Shown here: piece after piece, positions 55,175 through 63,053 of the stretch | How the letters are laid out: each line of letters begins with the position of its first letter | Position numbering within the stretch: the first letter of the stretch is position 1 | Origin: Streptomyces resistomycificus | GTDB lineage: Bacteria; Actinomycetota; Actinomycetes; Streptomycetales; Streptomycetaceae | Length of the DNA stretch: 64,000 nt | Direction of reading: 5' to 3' | Assembly: GCF_001514265.1 (NCBI RefSeq) | Contig: NZ_KQ948988.1 | Location: 379,395-443,394, forward strand | Made by a program: the position numbers and the translations under genes | Notes under the pieces: model-generated | Told to the model about the DNA's origin: nothing | The model's database searches: none | What the model saw: only the letters and a program-made list of their open reading frames with translations

Positions 55175-55373
55175 GTGTCTCTCCGCCTGTCCCTCTCCGT
55201 CCGACGGCAGTCGACGGACGCCGCCACGGTCTGTGGCGCCGATCTGAGCCTAGGGCGGGCATACCCACTCTGACCTGCTCAGATGGTGCGTTATCCACGT
55301 ACAAAGATGCGTGGCAGCGGAGGCGGGCGCGAGGCCGTGCCGTCCGTGCCGGCCCCTCCCGGGCGCCGCGGCC

Positions 55374-56282
55374 TCAGGCGGTGGCGACCGTGGCGCCGGC
55401 GGCCTCCCGCAGGCGGCGGATCACGCCGCGCACCGCGGGCGAGGTCTCGCCCCGACGGTAGGCGCCCACCAGCCGGGTGGTCAGCGGCACGTCCGCCAGC
55501 GGGCGGTAGGCCACCCCCGGAATCTGCACGCGCCGCAGCGAGTCGGGGACCAGGGACACCGCGAGACCACCGCCCACCAGGGTCAGAGCCGCGATGAAGT
55601 CCCGTACGGGCGGAGCGCACCGAGGACTGAAACCGCCACGCTCGGCCACCTCCATAATCTGGTCCCGGCAGCCGTACTCCTCGTCGAAGTGCGGGGCCAC
55701 GAACTGCTCGTCGCGCAGCTTCGCCGCCGGTACCGTCTCGTACGCCGCCAGCGGCGCGTCGGCCGGCAGCGCCAGGACGACCTTCTCGGTGAGCAGACAG
55801 GTGGCCGTGACCTCGGGCGGGTACTCCGGCCGCCAGCGCAGGAAGCCGACGTCGACGTCCCCGCAGGCCAGCGCCTCCAGCTGCGCCGGCGTCTCCAACT
55901 CGCGCACCTGCACGACGAGTTGGGTGCCCGGCGCCGCGCAGCGGGTGAGCACGTCGGTCAGCACCCCGGAGAACGCGGCCGAGGCGACGTACGCGATCTG
56001 GGCGTGGCCCAGCTCCCCGCGGCCGGCACGTCGGCCCACGGCCTCGGCCCGCGCCGCCTGGGCGAGGGTCAGCCGCGCCTCCTCGACGAACAGCAGCCCG
56101 GCGCTGGTCAGCGCCGGGCGGGTGCGTCGTCCGCGGTCGATCAGACGGACGCCCAGATGTGACTCCAGCGCCCTGATCTGGGCGCTGAGCGCCGACGGAG
56201 CGAGATGCAGACGGTCCGAGGCCCGCGCGAAGTGCAGTTCCTCCGCGACGGTGACGAACGATTCCAACCAGCGCAGTTCCAC
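55374..56282 (-). CDS. LysR-family transcriptional regulator
   Basis: 302 residues from a GTG at 56282 with GGAGGAG upstream. The winged helix (ELRWLESFVTVAEELHFARA, LAPSALSAQIRALE) is followed by the effector domain (ELGHAQIAYVASAAFSGVLT). It follows the hydroxybutyryl-CoA dehydrogenase gene on the same strand and precedes the zinc-type dehydrogenase operon. Either neighbour may be the target. The string ACAAAGATGCGT at 55301-55312 lies between it and hbd. Confidence 0.9.
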   Translation of the reverse strand: MELRWLESFVTVAEELHFARASDRLHLAPSALSAQIRALESHLGVRLIDRGRRTRPALTSAGLLFVEEARLTLAQAARAEAVGRRAGRGELGHAQIAYVASAAFSGVLTDVLTRCAAPGTQLVVQVRELETPAQLEALACGDVDVGFLRWRPEYPPEVTATCLLTEKVVLALPADAPLAAYETVPAAKLRDEQFVAPHFDEEYGCRDQIMEVAERGGFSPRCAPPVRDFIAALTLVGGGLAVSLVPDSLRRVQIPGVAYRPLADVPLTTRLVGAYRRGETSPAVRGVIRRLREAAGATVATA

Positions 56283-56412
56283 CGGCTCCTCCGTCCTGCT
56301 GTGCGTGTGCCGACGAGAACGGCGGCCGTGCCGCGGCCGCCTAGTGGTACACCCCGCGGTGGCGTCAGGGCAGAACAGGACCACCGCGGGGTGAGTACGG
56401 TGTGACCGCGGC

Positions 56413-57519
56413 TCAGGGAAGGACGACGTAGTTGCTGAACCCGCCGTCCCGGTCCTCGAGGCCCGAGATCGCTTCGTTGACCCGGGACAGCGGGAAGGGC
56501 TTGGCCTGGAGGTAGGACAGGTCCAGGGCTCCCGTGGCCACCATGTCGGCCAGCTCCTGCCCCTGAGCGGTGCTGAACCAGTTGGAGCCGATCAGCTGGA
56601 CCTGTTCGTCCATGAGCCACTTCACGTCCACGGGCAGCCGGTCGGCCACGCCTCCGACGTTCACCACCCTGCCGCCCCGACGGACACCCTGCATGGAGTC
56701 GAGCATCGTCTCCACCGGGGCCTTGGCGCCCAGGGCGCTGATCACGTAGTCCGCGCCCTCGCCGCCCGTGCGGGACTTCGCCCACTCGCCGGTGGAGCCG
56801 TCACCGAGCCGGAAGACCTCGACCCGCTCCGGGTCCAGTTCCCTGACCCGCTTGAGGAGTTCCTCGTTGCGGCCGGTCCCGAGGACGCGGGAGGCGCCGG
56901 AGGCCAGCGCGAGCACGGTCGACGCGACCCCGAGGGTTCCGGTGACCCCGTCGATGAGCGCGACCTGGCCGGGGCCGGCGGCCGCGTTCTTGAGGGCCCC
57001 GTAGGACGTGCCGATGTAGCCCAGCTTGCCGGCCTGCTCGAACGTCATGTTGTCCGGGAGGTTGACGATCGAGTGCTGCGGGGCCGTCATGTACTGCGAG
57101 AAGCCGCCGTACGGGTACAGGTCGAAGATCCGCTGGCCGTCACGGGAGGTGCTGAAGTAGCCGTTCAACGTGAAGTAGCGGCACCGGCTCAGTTCGCCGC
57201 CCCGGCACACCTGGCAACTGCCGCAGGAACGCAGGGGGTTGACGTACACCCGGTCGCCCGGCTTGGTGTGCAGCACCGCCTCACCGACCGCTTCGACCAC
57301 GCCGGCGGCGTCCAGGCCGAAGATGGCGGGGAACTTCGGCAACGGCTGGTGCGGGAACCAGGTGGGCCAGTTGTTGATCACGTTGGCCATGTTCGGCACG
57401 ATCCCGCACGCCTTCACCCGCACCAGTACGTCGGTCGGGCGCGGCGTGGGAACGTCGATCGTGTCCACCGACATCGGCTCGCCGAGGGCGTGCAGTCGGG
57501 CAGCGAGCATTTTCGCCAT
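56413..57519 (-). CDS. Zinc-type medium-chain alcohol dehydrogenase-family protein
   Basis: 368 residues. The MDR fold: N-terminal VKACGIVPNM in place of the usual catalytic GxCHTD, structural zinc motif SCGSCQVCRGGELSRC (four Cys at about 98-110), and the Rossmann segment ALIDGVTGTLGVASTVLALA. The catalytic-zinc histidine is not where expected, so it may be a quinone or enone reductase-like enzyme rather than a classic alcohol dehydrogenase. Last gene of the enolase-led set, 53 bases after the CMD gene. Confidence 0.8.
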   Translation of the reverse strand: MAKMLAARLHALGEPMSVDTIDVPTPRPTDVLVRVKACGIVPNMANVINNWPTWFPHQPLPKFPAIFGLDAAGVVEAVGEAVLHTKPGDRVYVNPLRSCGSCQVCRGGELSRCRYFTLNGYFSTSRDGQRIFDLYPYGGFSQYMTAPQHSIVNLPDNMTFEQAGKLGYIGTSYGALKNAAAGPGQVALIDGVTGTLGVASTVLALASGASRVLGTGRNEELLKRVRELDPERVEVFRLGDGSTGEWAKSRTGGEGADYVISALGAKAPVETMLDSMQGVRRGGRVVNVGGVADRLPVDVKWLMDEQVQLIGSNWFSTAQGQELADMVATGALDLSYLQAKPFPLSRVNEAISGLEDRDGGFSNYVVLP

Positions 57520-57572
57520 CGAAATACTCCTAGAAATTCACGGCTCAATGGGGAGACGTGCCTTTACGGCAC

Positions 57573-58130
57573 TTATTCCCGCGGCCCGGGAAAGGGGTTC
57601 GGGTAGTTGTCCTCGAGGTCGATGTCCAGCAGCCCCATGATGCGGACGCCGGAGTTGTACCAGGCGATGGACAACGACAGTTCGACCATCTGCTTGTCCG
57701 TCAGGTGGTCGGCGGCGGCACGCCATGTCTCCTCGGAGACGTCGACGTGAAGAGTCGACTCCTTGGCGAGGCGCATCACCGCCTTCTCCGTTACGTCGAA
57801 CAGGTCTGACGACTCGAAGTCGGCCACCGCGGCGAGCTGCTCCGCGGTGAGCCCTGCGCCCAGCCCGTGCGACTGGTGGTGCGCGACCTCGTACGCCGAC
57901 CGGGTCGCGTACCCGACGGTCAGGATCGCCAGTTCACGCAGCTTGGGGCTGAGGTCGGCGGCGCGCAGCGAGTTGGCGTAGGTCAGAAAGCCGTCCAGCT
58001 GGGTCGGCGCGTTGGCAAGGGCGAGGAAGATGTTCGCCGTCGGTACCTTGCGCTCGGCTTCCAGCCGGTCGTACAGGGGCTTGTGCGACGCTTCCGCGTC
58101 CTCGCGGTGCAGGTAGGGGACTCGTGCCAT
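57573..58130 (-). CDS. Carboxymuconolactone-decarboxylase-family protein without cysteines
   Basis: 185 residues with the CMD/AhpD core helices (LSPKLRELAILTVGYATRSA, YEVAHHQSHGLGAGL, SLSIAWYNSGVRIMGL). The AhpD-type CxxC is replaced by AYEVAHH; the protein has no cysteine at all, so it is not a thiol peroxidase. It keeps the conserved E-x2-H-H. Decarboxylase or isomerase activity on a ring-cleavage product is possible. AGGAGTCACC precedes the ATG at 58130. Confidence 0.82.
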   Translation of the reverse strand: MARVPYLHREDAEASHKPLYDRLEAERKVPTANIFLALANAPTQLDGFLTYANSLRAADLSPKLRELAILTVGYATRSAYEVAHHQSHGLGAGLTAEQLAAVADFESSDLFDVTEKAVMRLAKESTLHVDVSEETWRAAADHLTDKQMVELSLSIAWYNSGVRIMGLLDIDLEDNYPNPFPGPRE

Positions 58131-58154
58131 GGTGACTCCTGGGCGTGGTGAGGG

Positions 58155-59159
58155 TCAGTGCGCGGACTGGTCGAGCAGGAACCGCTCGAGCGACATCGGC
58201 TTCGGCGGCTCGGCCGGCGGGATCTGCGGCACGCCGACGAAGGGCGACGCCTCGAAGTACCACTTCTCCAGGGCCGGCAGGCCCCAGCGCGCGTTGGTGC
58301 TCAGCGATCCCGCGTCCCAGCGCACCGGCTCGATCTCGGTGTCGATCGTCTGGTAGTGGCTGTTGAAGACCTCCACCCGGTGCCCGTCGGGGTCGCGGAG
58401 GTAGGCGAAGAGCATCCCGCCCGGACCGTGCCGGCCCGGGCCCCGCTCCACGCCGTCGCCGTAGCCCTGGATGCCCGCCCAGTCGCAGGCGGTGAAGATG
58501 TCATGGCTCTCGGAGACGGTGTAGGCGAAGTGGTGCAGGGCGGGCCCGGCGTTCTCGACGATCGCGAGGTCGAGGCAGGTGCCCTTGCGGTACATGAACG
58601 CGCCCAGCAGCTTGTCGCCGTGCTCCAGGTACTCCGAGTTGCGGAAGCCGAGCTCGCTGTAGAACGCGCACAGCTCATAGGTGTCCGGCGCGAAGATCTG
58701 GTAGTGGTCCAGCCGCTGCGCGTGGGCACCCTTGTGGAGCGCGAAGTCGATGTGCAGCCGCGGCCGGGTCTCCATGTGCGCGCAGAGTTCGATCTGCGTG
58801 CCGATCGGGTCGCTGACGTGCAGGGTGCGGCCCTGGTAGGGGGCGTCGACCCACTCGGCGGGCAGTCCCCGCTCACGGAACCAGGTGTACGCGAGGTCGA
58901 GGTCCTCGTCGAAGAAGACCCGGTAGCCGACCCTCCGGCAGGAGCCCGCGTTCTCCTCGTCCAGTTCCAGGACGAGGCTGTGGTGGCAGGCCTCGGCCAG
59001 GCCGCGCAGGTAGCAGGTGCGCTCGTCCTCGTCGCTGACGACCAGTCCCAGCACGTTCACGTAGAAGTTCCGGCTCTCCGCCAGATCCGCGACCGTGAGG
59101 CGAACGTGACTGGAGCGGGTGATGTTGAAACTCGGGCGCAGATTGACGGGTGGCAGCAT
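58155..59159 (-). CDS. Extradiol dioxygenase-family protein (VOC fold)
   Basis: 334 residues with two VOC modules. In the second, the metal ligands appear as His in RLDHYQIFAPD (about 150), His in ALHHFAYTV and Glu in HRVEVFNSHYQ, the 2-His-1-carboxylate arrangement of catechol-type extradiol dioxygenases. The C-terminal 60-residue extension resembles homoprotocatechuate 2,3-dioxygenases. It would cleave a catecholic ring next to one hydroxyl. 60 bases downstream of the enolase-like gene. Confidence 0.85.
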   Translation of the reverse strand: MLPPVNLRPSFNITRSSHVRLTVADLAESRNFYVNVLGLVVSDEDERTCYLRGLAEACHHSLVLELDEENAGSCRRVGYRVFFDEDLDLAYTWFRERGLPAEWVDAPYQGRTLHVSDPIGTQIELCAHMETRPRLHIDFALHKGAHAQRLDHYQIFAPDTYELCAFYSELGFRNSEYLEHGDKLLGAFMYRKGTCLDLAIVENAGPALHHFAYTVSESHDIFTACDWAGIQGYGDGVERGPGRHGPGGMLFAYLRDPDGHRVEVFNSHYQTIDTEIEPVRWDAGSLSTNARWGLPALEKWYFEASPFVGVPQIPPAEPPKPMSLERFLLDQSAH

Positions 59160-59219
59160 GCTGGTCTCCGTGCTCGGGACGGCTCTGGATTTCGATGACT
59201 TTAATACTTCGGGGTGGTT

Positions 59220-60530
59220 TTACGGCTTTGTCGTCGTGGGCTCGGCCCCGGCGAACGTGAATGCGGACCATCCCGTGAATTCCGCGGATTCACCGAGGGA
59301 CTCCTCGATACGCAGGACCTCGTTCCACTTGGCCATGCGCTCGGAGCGGGTGAACGAGCCCACCTTCAGCTGGCCCGCGTCCCAGCCGACGCTGAGATGG
59401 GCGATGGTGATGTCCTCGGTCTCCCCGGAACGCGCCGAGACGATCGTGCCGAAGCCGGCGTCCTTCCCGGCTCTCAGGGCCTGGAACGCCTCCGTGACCG
59501 TCCCGGCCTGGTTCGGCTTGATCAGGACGGCGTTCGCCGCTCCGCCGGTCGCCGCGGCCTCGACCCGCTTGGCGTTCGTGACCAGGTAGTCGTCGCCGAT
59601 CACCTGGCAGCGGTGGCCGTGGCGCCGGGTGAACTCCAGCATGCCCTCGTGGTCGTCCTCGCCCACCGGGTCCTCGACGGAGAGGATCGGGTACTGCTCG
59701 ACCCAGCCGCCCAGCATGTCGATGAGCGCGGTGGTGTCCAGCGTGCGGTCGTCCAGGGCCAGCGTGTACCGCCCGCCGCTGCCGAACTGGGAGGCCGCGA
59801 CGTCCAGCGAGATGCCGACCTGGGTCATGGGGGCGAAGCCCGCGCTCTCGATGGCCCGGGTCAGGGTCTCCAGAGCCTCCTCGTTGGAGTCGAACGCCGG
59901 CCAGAAGCCACCCTCGTCCGCGACCCCCTGGGCCTTGCCCGCCTTCCGCATCAGACTGCCGGCCGCCCGGTAGATCTCCGCCGTCCAGTCCAGGGCCTCG
60001 GAGAAGCTCCGCGCCGCGGGGCACATCACCATGAAGTCCTGGACGTCGACGCGGCGGTCCGCGTGCGCCCCGCCGCCGAAGATCTGGATCTCCGGCAGCG
60101 GAATCCGGACCGGTCGTCCGCCCGCCAGGTGCTGCCACAGGGGTACGCCCGCCGACGCGGCGGCGGCGTGCAGGACCGCCATGGACGTGGCCACGATCGC
60201 GTTGCCGCCCAGACGGCTGCGGTCGGGGGTGCCGTCCAGGTCCACCAGAAGGCGGTCGACGGCTTCCTGGTCGGCCGCGTCATGGTTCAGCAGGGCGGGC
60301 GCGATCTCCTGGTTCACCGAACCGACCGCGCGCCGCACGTCGAGGCCACCGAAGCGGCTGCCGCCGTCACGCAGGTCGAGCGCCTCGCCCTGGCCCGTGG
60401 AGGCCCCCGCCGGTGCGATCGCCCGCCCGGTCGCGCCGTCAGCGAGGTGCACCTCGACCTCGACGGTCGGCCGGCCGCGTGAGTCCCACACCCTGCGGCC
60501 GTAGAGCTGGGCGATCCGCGCGTCTGTCAT
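59220..60530 (-). CDS. Enolase-family protein, divergent paralogue in a catabolic operon
   Basis: 436 residues, colinear with enolase: WDSRGRPTVEVEV at the N-terminus, GASTG loop, catalytic Glu region QGVADEGGFWP, and LIKPNQAGTVTEAF with the catalytic Lys. Changes from housekeeping enolases: the metal loop SGASTG reads AGASTG, the NGGAHA motif reads GGGAHA, and positions such as NILNGG become QIFGGG. So the chemistry (Mg-assisted removal of water) is likely kept but the substrate may differ. First gene of the enolase-dioxygenase-CMD-dehydrogenase operon, behind a LacI operator. Confidence 0.85.
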   Translation of the reverse strand: MTDARIAQLYGRRVWDSRGRPTVEVEVHLADGATGRAIAPAGASTGQGEALDLRDGGSRFGGLDVRRAVGSVNQEIAPALLNHDAADQEAVDRLLVDLDGTPDRSRLGGNAIVATSMAVLHAAAASAGVPLWQHLAGGRPVRIPLPEIQIFGGGAHADRRVDVQDFMVMCPAARSFSEALDWTAEIYRAAGSLMRKAGKAQGVADEGGFWPAFDSNEEALETLTRAIESAGFAPMTQVGISLDVAASQFGSGGRYTLALDDRTLDTTALIDMLGGWVEQYPILSVEDPVGEDDHEGMLEFTRRHGHRCQVIGDDYLVTNAKRVEAAATGGAANAVLIKPNQAGTVTEAFQALRAGKDAGFGTIVSARSGETEDITIAHLSVGWDAGQLKVGSFTRSERMAKWNEVLRIEESLGESAEFTGWSAFTFAGAEPTTTKP

Positions 60531-60788
60531 TGCGGTGCAACCTTTCGGAGTTCGGACGAATCGGGGTGGTGAAAGCTGCCCGCGCCTGGCAGTGGAGGGA
60601 CGTCGGAGGGATGTCGATGCGTCCCCGATGTCGGAGGCGTAGGGGCGAGGTCCGTACGGACCATCGGGCTGACGGCACCAGCGGGGCGGCACCTGAACCG
60701 GCGCGGTGGCGCGGCGGAGCCGAGCGCGAGCGAGGAGACGGGGGTTGACGAGGGGTGCTCGTCCACTGCCTGTCTCTGCGGCTTCGTC

Positions 60789-60804
60789 GTGCTAACGATA
60801 GCGC
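60789..60804. promoter_or_regulatory. Operator of the second LacI regulator, enolase side
   Basis: GTGCTAACGATAGCGC matches the perfect copy at 62987 (GTGCTAACGTTAGCAC) at 14 of 16 positions. It is 258 bases upstream of the enolase-like start. Confidence 0.78.
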
Positions 60805-60903
60805 AATCGTGCAAAGAAGCGATGGGTCTGTCAAGAGGGTGCCCGCACATCGATCCCTTGGTCTCGGGGTCCATCTGTGGGCTCTTGGTCCGTCGGAACC
60901 CGA

Positions 60904-60919
60904 ATGCTATCGTTCGCAC
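60904..60919. promoter_or_regulatory. Operator of the second LacI regulator, FMN-reductase side
   Basis: ATGCTATCGTTCGCAC reads GTGCGAACGATAGCAT on the other strand, a clear variant of the same palindrome. It is 117 bases upstream of the FMN-reductase gene. Confidence 0.75.
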
Positions 60920-61036
60920 AACCCGCGGGGCGACAGCAAGAACTCCGGCGGACCCGCGCTCGCCTGGACGGACGGACAGCACAGGCTGCGCGGGTCCGCC
61001 GGGCCGGGCCCCGGTCGACAGGAAAGCGAGCCCGAC

Positions 61037-61630
61037 ATGACAGCCCAGCCCTCTGCGGCGCCCATGACCCTCACCACCGTTGTGGCCAGCACCCGCCCCG
61101 GACGTGTGGGCAGATCCGTCGCGGACTGGTTCGCGCTGCGGGCCGCGGACGACGACCGCTTCGAGTCGCACACCGTCGACCTGTACGAACTCGCGCTCCC
61201 CTTCTTCGACGAGCCGCATCCCCCCGCCCAGCGGACGTACACCAAGAGCCACACCCGCGAGTGGAGCCGGATCGTCGAGGAGTCGGACGCGTTCGTCTTC
61301 GTCACCCCGGAGTACAACGGCGGCTTCCCCGCCCCGTTGAAGAACGCCTGGGACTACCTCGTCGTGGAGTGGCAGCACAAGCCGGCCGCGTTCGTCAGCT
61401 ACGGGGGCGTCTCGGCGGGCACCCGGGCGGTGCAGATGGGCAAGCAGGTGGTGGCGAACCTCAGGATGCTGCCGATCGGTCCGACCGTGAGCATCCCGTT
61501 CGTCAGCCGGCTCGTCGAGGACGGCGACTTCAGGCCCGGCAAGATACACGAGGCCGCCGCCGAGCAGGTGCTCGACGAACTCGCCCGCACCGCCACCGTC
61601 ATGCGGCGGCTGCGCGGCGGAGGCTGCTGA
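61037..61630 (+). CDS. NADPH-dependent FMN reductase-family protein
   Basis: 197 residues of the flavodoxin-like FMN_red fold: VVASTRPGRVGRSVADWF (phosphate loop) and VFVTPEYNGGFPAPLKNAWD, the flavin signature. It may supply reduced flavin or reduce quinones. The ATG at 61037 is preceded by GGAAAGCGAGCCCGAC. It is divergent from the enolase operon and shares the LacI operators. Confidence 0.88.
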   Translation: MTAQPSAAPMTLTTVVASTRPGRVGRSVADWFALRAADDDRFESHTVDLYELALPFFDEPHPPAQRTYTKSHTREWSRIVEESDAFVFVTPEYNGGFPAPLKNAWDYLVVEWQHKPAAFVSYGGVSAGTRAVQMGKQVVANLRMLPIGPTVSIPFVSRLVEDGDFRPGKIHEAAAEQVLDELARTATVMRRLRGGGC

Positions 61631-61723
61631 CGCGACTGCCGACACGTCTTACGGACACGCCTTACCGCACGGCTGACTGACGCGCCTTTCCGACACGTCT
61701 GACTGACGCGCCCTTACTGACAC

Positions 61724-61783
61724 GCACCGCACAGCCGACGGCGCCCGGAGTGGGGACTCCGGGCGCCGTCGGCTGTGCGGTGC
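61724..61783. terminator. Very strong bidirectional terminator
   Basis: A 28-base perfect inverted repeat (61724-61751 with 61756-61783) around a GGGG loop, between the convergent FMN-reductase and lacI genes. It is the longest perfect hairpin in the window. Just upstream (61630-61720) short imperfect repeats around GACACGTCT and CTGACTGACGCGCC occur. Confidence 0.92.
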
Positions 61784-61840
61784 GGTGGGCAGGTGTGGTG
61801 AGCGGGTGCGCGAGCGGGGCGGCCGAGGCCGGCCCTCGGC

Positions 61841-62872
61841 TCAGTCGGACGTGGCCGGGGTCTTTCCGTCAGGGGGCGCCGTGCTGCCGCGCACCACCAG
61901 CGATCCGGGGGAGACCGACGTGTAGGGGCCGTCGTTGTCCCCCTTGGCCTTGAGCCTGCGCATCAGCCAGAGCGCGCATCCGGTGGCCATCTCCTGGATC
62001 GGCAGACCGATCGTGGTGAGCCCGGGACCCCACCACGAGAAGCCCGGCTCGTCCCCGAACCCGACCACGGACAGCTCCCCGGGCACCTTCACGCCCTGCT
62101 CGGACAGCTCTTCCAGAACCCCGAGGGTGAGCTGGATCGATCCCAGGACGAGCGCGGTGGGCGCGTCCGGTCCCTTCAGCAGCCGGCGGACCGCCTGGCG
62201 CCCGTGGTCCACGGATGACGGCGGCGCCAGCTCCGTACGCCCGGCGTCGTCCGGCAGTCCGCCCTCGCTCAGGGCGCTGCGGAAGCCGCGCAGACGTTCC
62301 GCGCCCGTGGGCAGCTCCGTGGGACCGCCCACGTACGCGATGCGGGTGTGGCCCTGGGCCACCAGGTGGGCCGTGCCCCGGCGCAGCGCCTCGTGGTCGT
62401 CCACACCGAACCACTGGGAACCGAGCGAGGGGTGGCGGCGCAGCAACTGAAGGTGCGGCAGGCCGCGCAGGAGCTTGACGGAGTCGCCGTGCGGGCGGGC
62501 GGTGGGCACGATGATGACGCCTGCCACCCGGTTGGCGGACAGCTCGCGCAGGTGGCGCAGCTCCACCATCCGGTCGTCGTCGGTCTCCGAGAGCATCAGC
62601 TGGAAGCCCTCGGCCTCCATGTTCTTCGACAGCTCGTGCGCGATGGTCGAGTAGAAGCTGTTGCGGATGTCCGGGATCACCAGCGCGACCACGTTGCTGG
62701 ACGCTCCGCGCATCATCCGGGCCGCGCGGTTGCCGACGTAGCCCATCTCGGAAGCGGCCTGGCGGACCCGGAACTTGGTCTCCTCGCTGATGCGGGGGTC
62801 GTCGGAGAGGGCCCGGCCGACCGTCGAGACGGAGATTCCGAGGCGTTCGGCGATGTCCCGGGTCGTGATCAC
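61841..62872 (-). CDS. LacI-family regulator of the enolase/dioxygenase regulon
   Basis: 343 residues from a GTG at 62872 with GAGGGGG upstream, which puts the helix-turn-helix (TRDIAERLGISVSTVGRALS) at the N-terminus. The alternative GTG at 62908 has a poor RBS and would start 7 bases from an operator. The effector domain is of the periplasmic-binding type (VVALVIPDIRNSFYSTIAHE, TAHLVAQGHTRIAYVGGP). Operators occur upstream of its own gene and of the FAH gene, and twice in front of the divergent pair, so it likely represses all of them and itself. Confidence 0.87.
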   Translation of the reverse strand: MITTRDIAERLGISVSTVGRALSDDPRISEETKFRVRQAASEMGYVGNRAARMMRGASSNVVALVIPDIRNSFYSTIAHELSKNMEAEGFQLMLSETDDDRMVELRHLRELSANRVAGVIIVPTARPHGDSVKLLRGLPHLQLLRRHPSLGSQWFGVDDHEALRRGTAHLVAQGHTRIAYVGGPTELPTGAERLRGFRSALSEGGLPDDAGRTELAPPSSVDHGRQAVRRLLKGPDAPTALVLGSIQLTLGVLEELSEQGVKVPGELSVVGFGDEPGFSWWGPGLTTIGLPIQEMATGCALWLMRRLKAKGDNDGPYTSVSPGSLVVRGSTAPPDGKTPATSD

Positions 62873-62914
62873 GTAAGGGCCCCCTCGAGCTGACTGATCC
62901 GCCGTCACTTTCCG

Positions 62915-62930
62915 TTGCCAACGATAGCAT
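62915..62930. promoter_or_regulatory. Operator of the second LacI regulator, own promoter
   Basis: TTGCCAACGATAGCAT matches the same palindrome with 12 of 16 positions of the perfect copy. It is 43 bases upstream of the preferred lacI start, fitting autoregulation. Confidence 0.7.
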
Positions 62931-62986
62931 TATCGTCGCGCTCCGTGGTCGGAAGAAGTGAGGGTATCGGATCGATCATCGTCTTC

Positions 62987-63002
62987 GTGCTAACGTTAGC
63001 AC
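62987..63002. promoter_or_regulatory. Operator of the second LacI regulator, FAH promoter (perfect palindrome)
   Basis: GTGCTAACGTTAGCAC is a perfect 16-base palindrome, the best copy of the set. It is 52 bases upstream of the FAH-family start. Together with 62915 it controls the divergent lacI and FAH genes. Confidence 0.8.
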
Positions 63003-63053
63003 TACTGGATCGGCCGTGCAGCCGCCCGCGGCTGCCTAGTTGCGGAGGTTTCC

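Larger units (their letters stand above)
60531..61036. promoter_or_regulatory. Divergent control region of the enolase operon and FMN-reductase gene
   Basis: 506 bases without a gene, with two LacI-type operators (60789-60804 and 60904-60919), 116 bases centre to centre. A frame at 60439-60834 (minus) and others are low-complexity and rejected. The two operators could be bridged by one repressor tetramer. Confidence 0.6.

Noticed and set aside
59161..59219. Short AT-rich gap between the enolase-like and dioxygenase genes considered as a separate promoter
   Set aside because: No operator copy or clear promoter elements; 60 bases within a same-strand gene set fits an operon.
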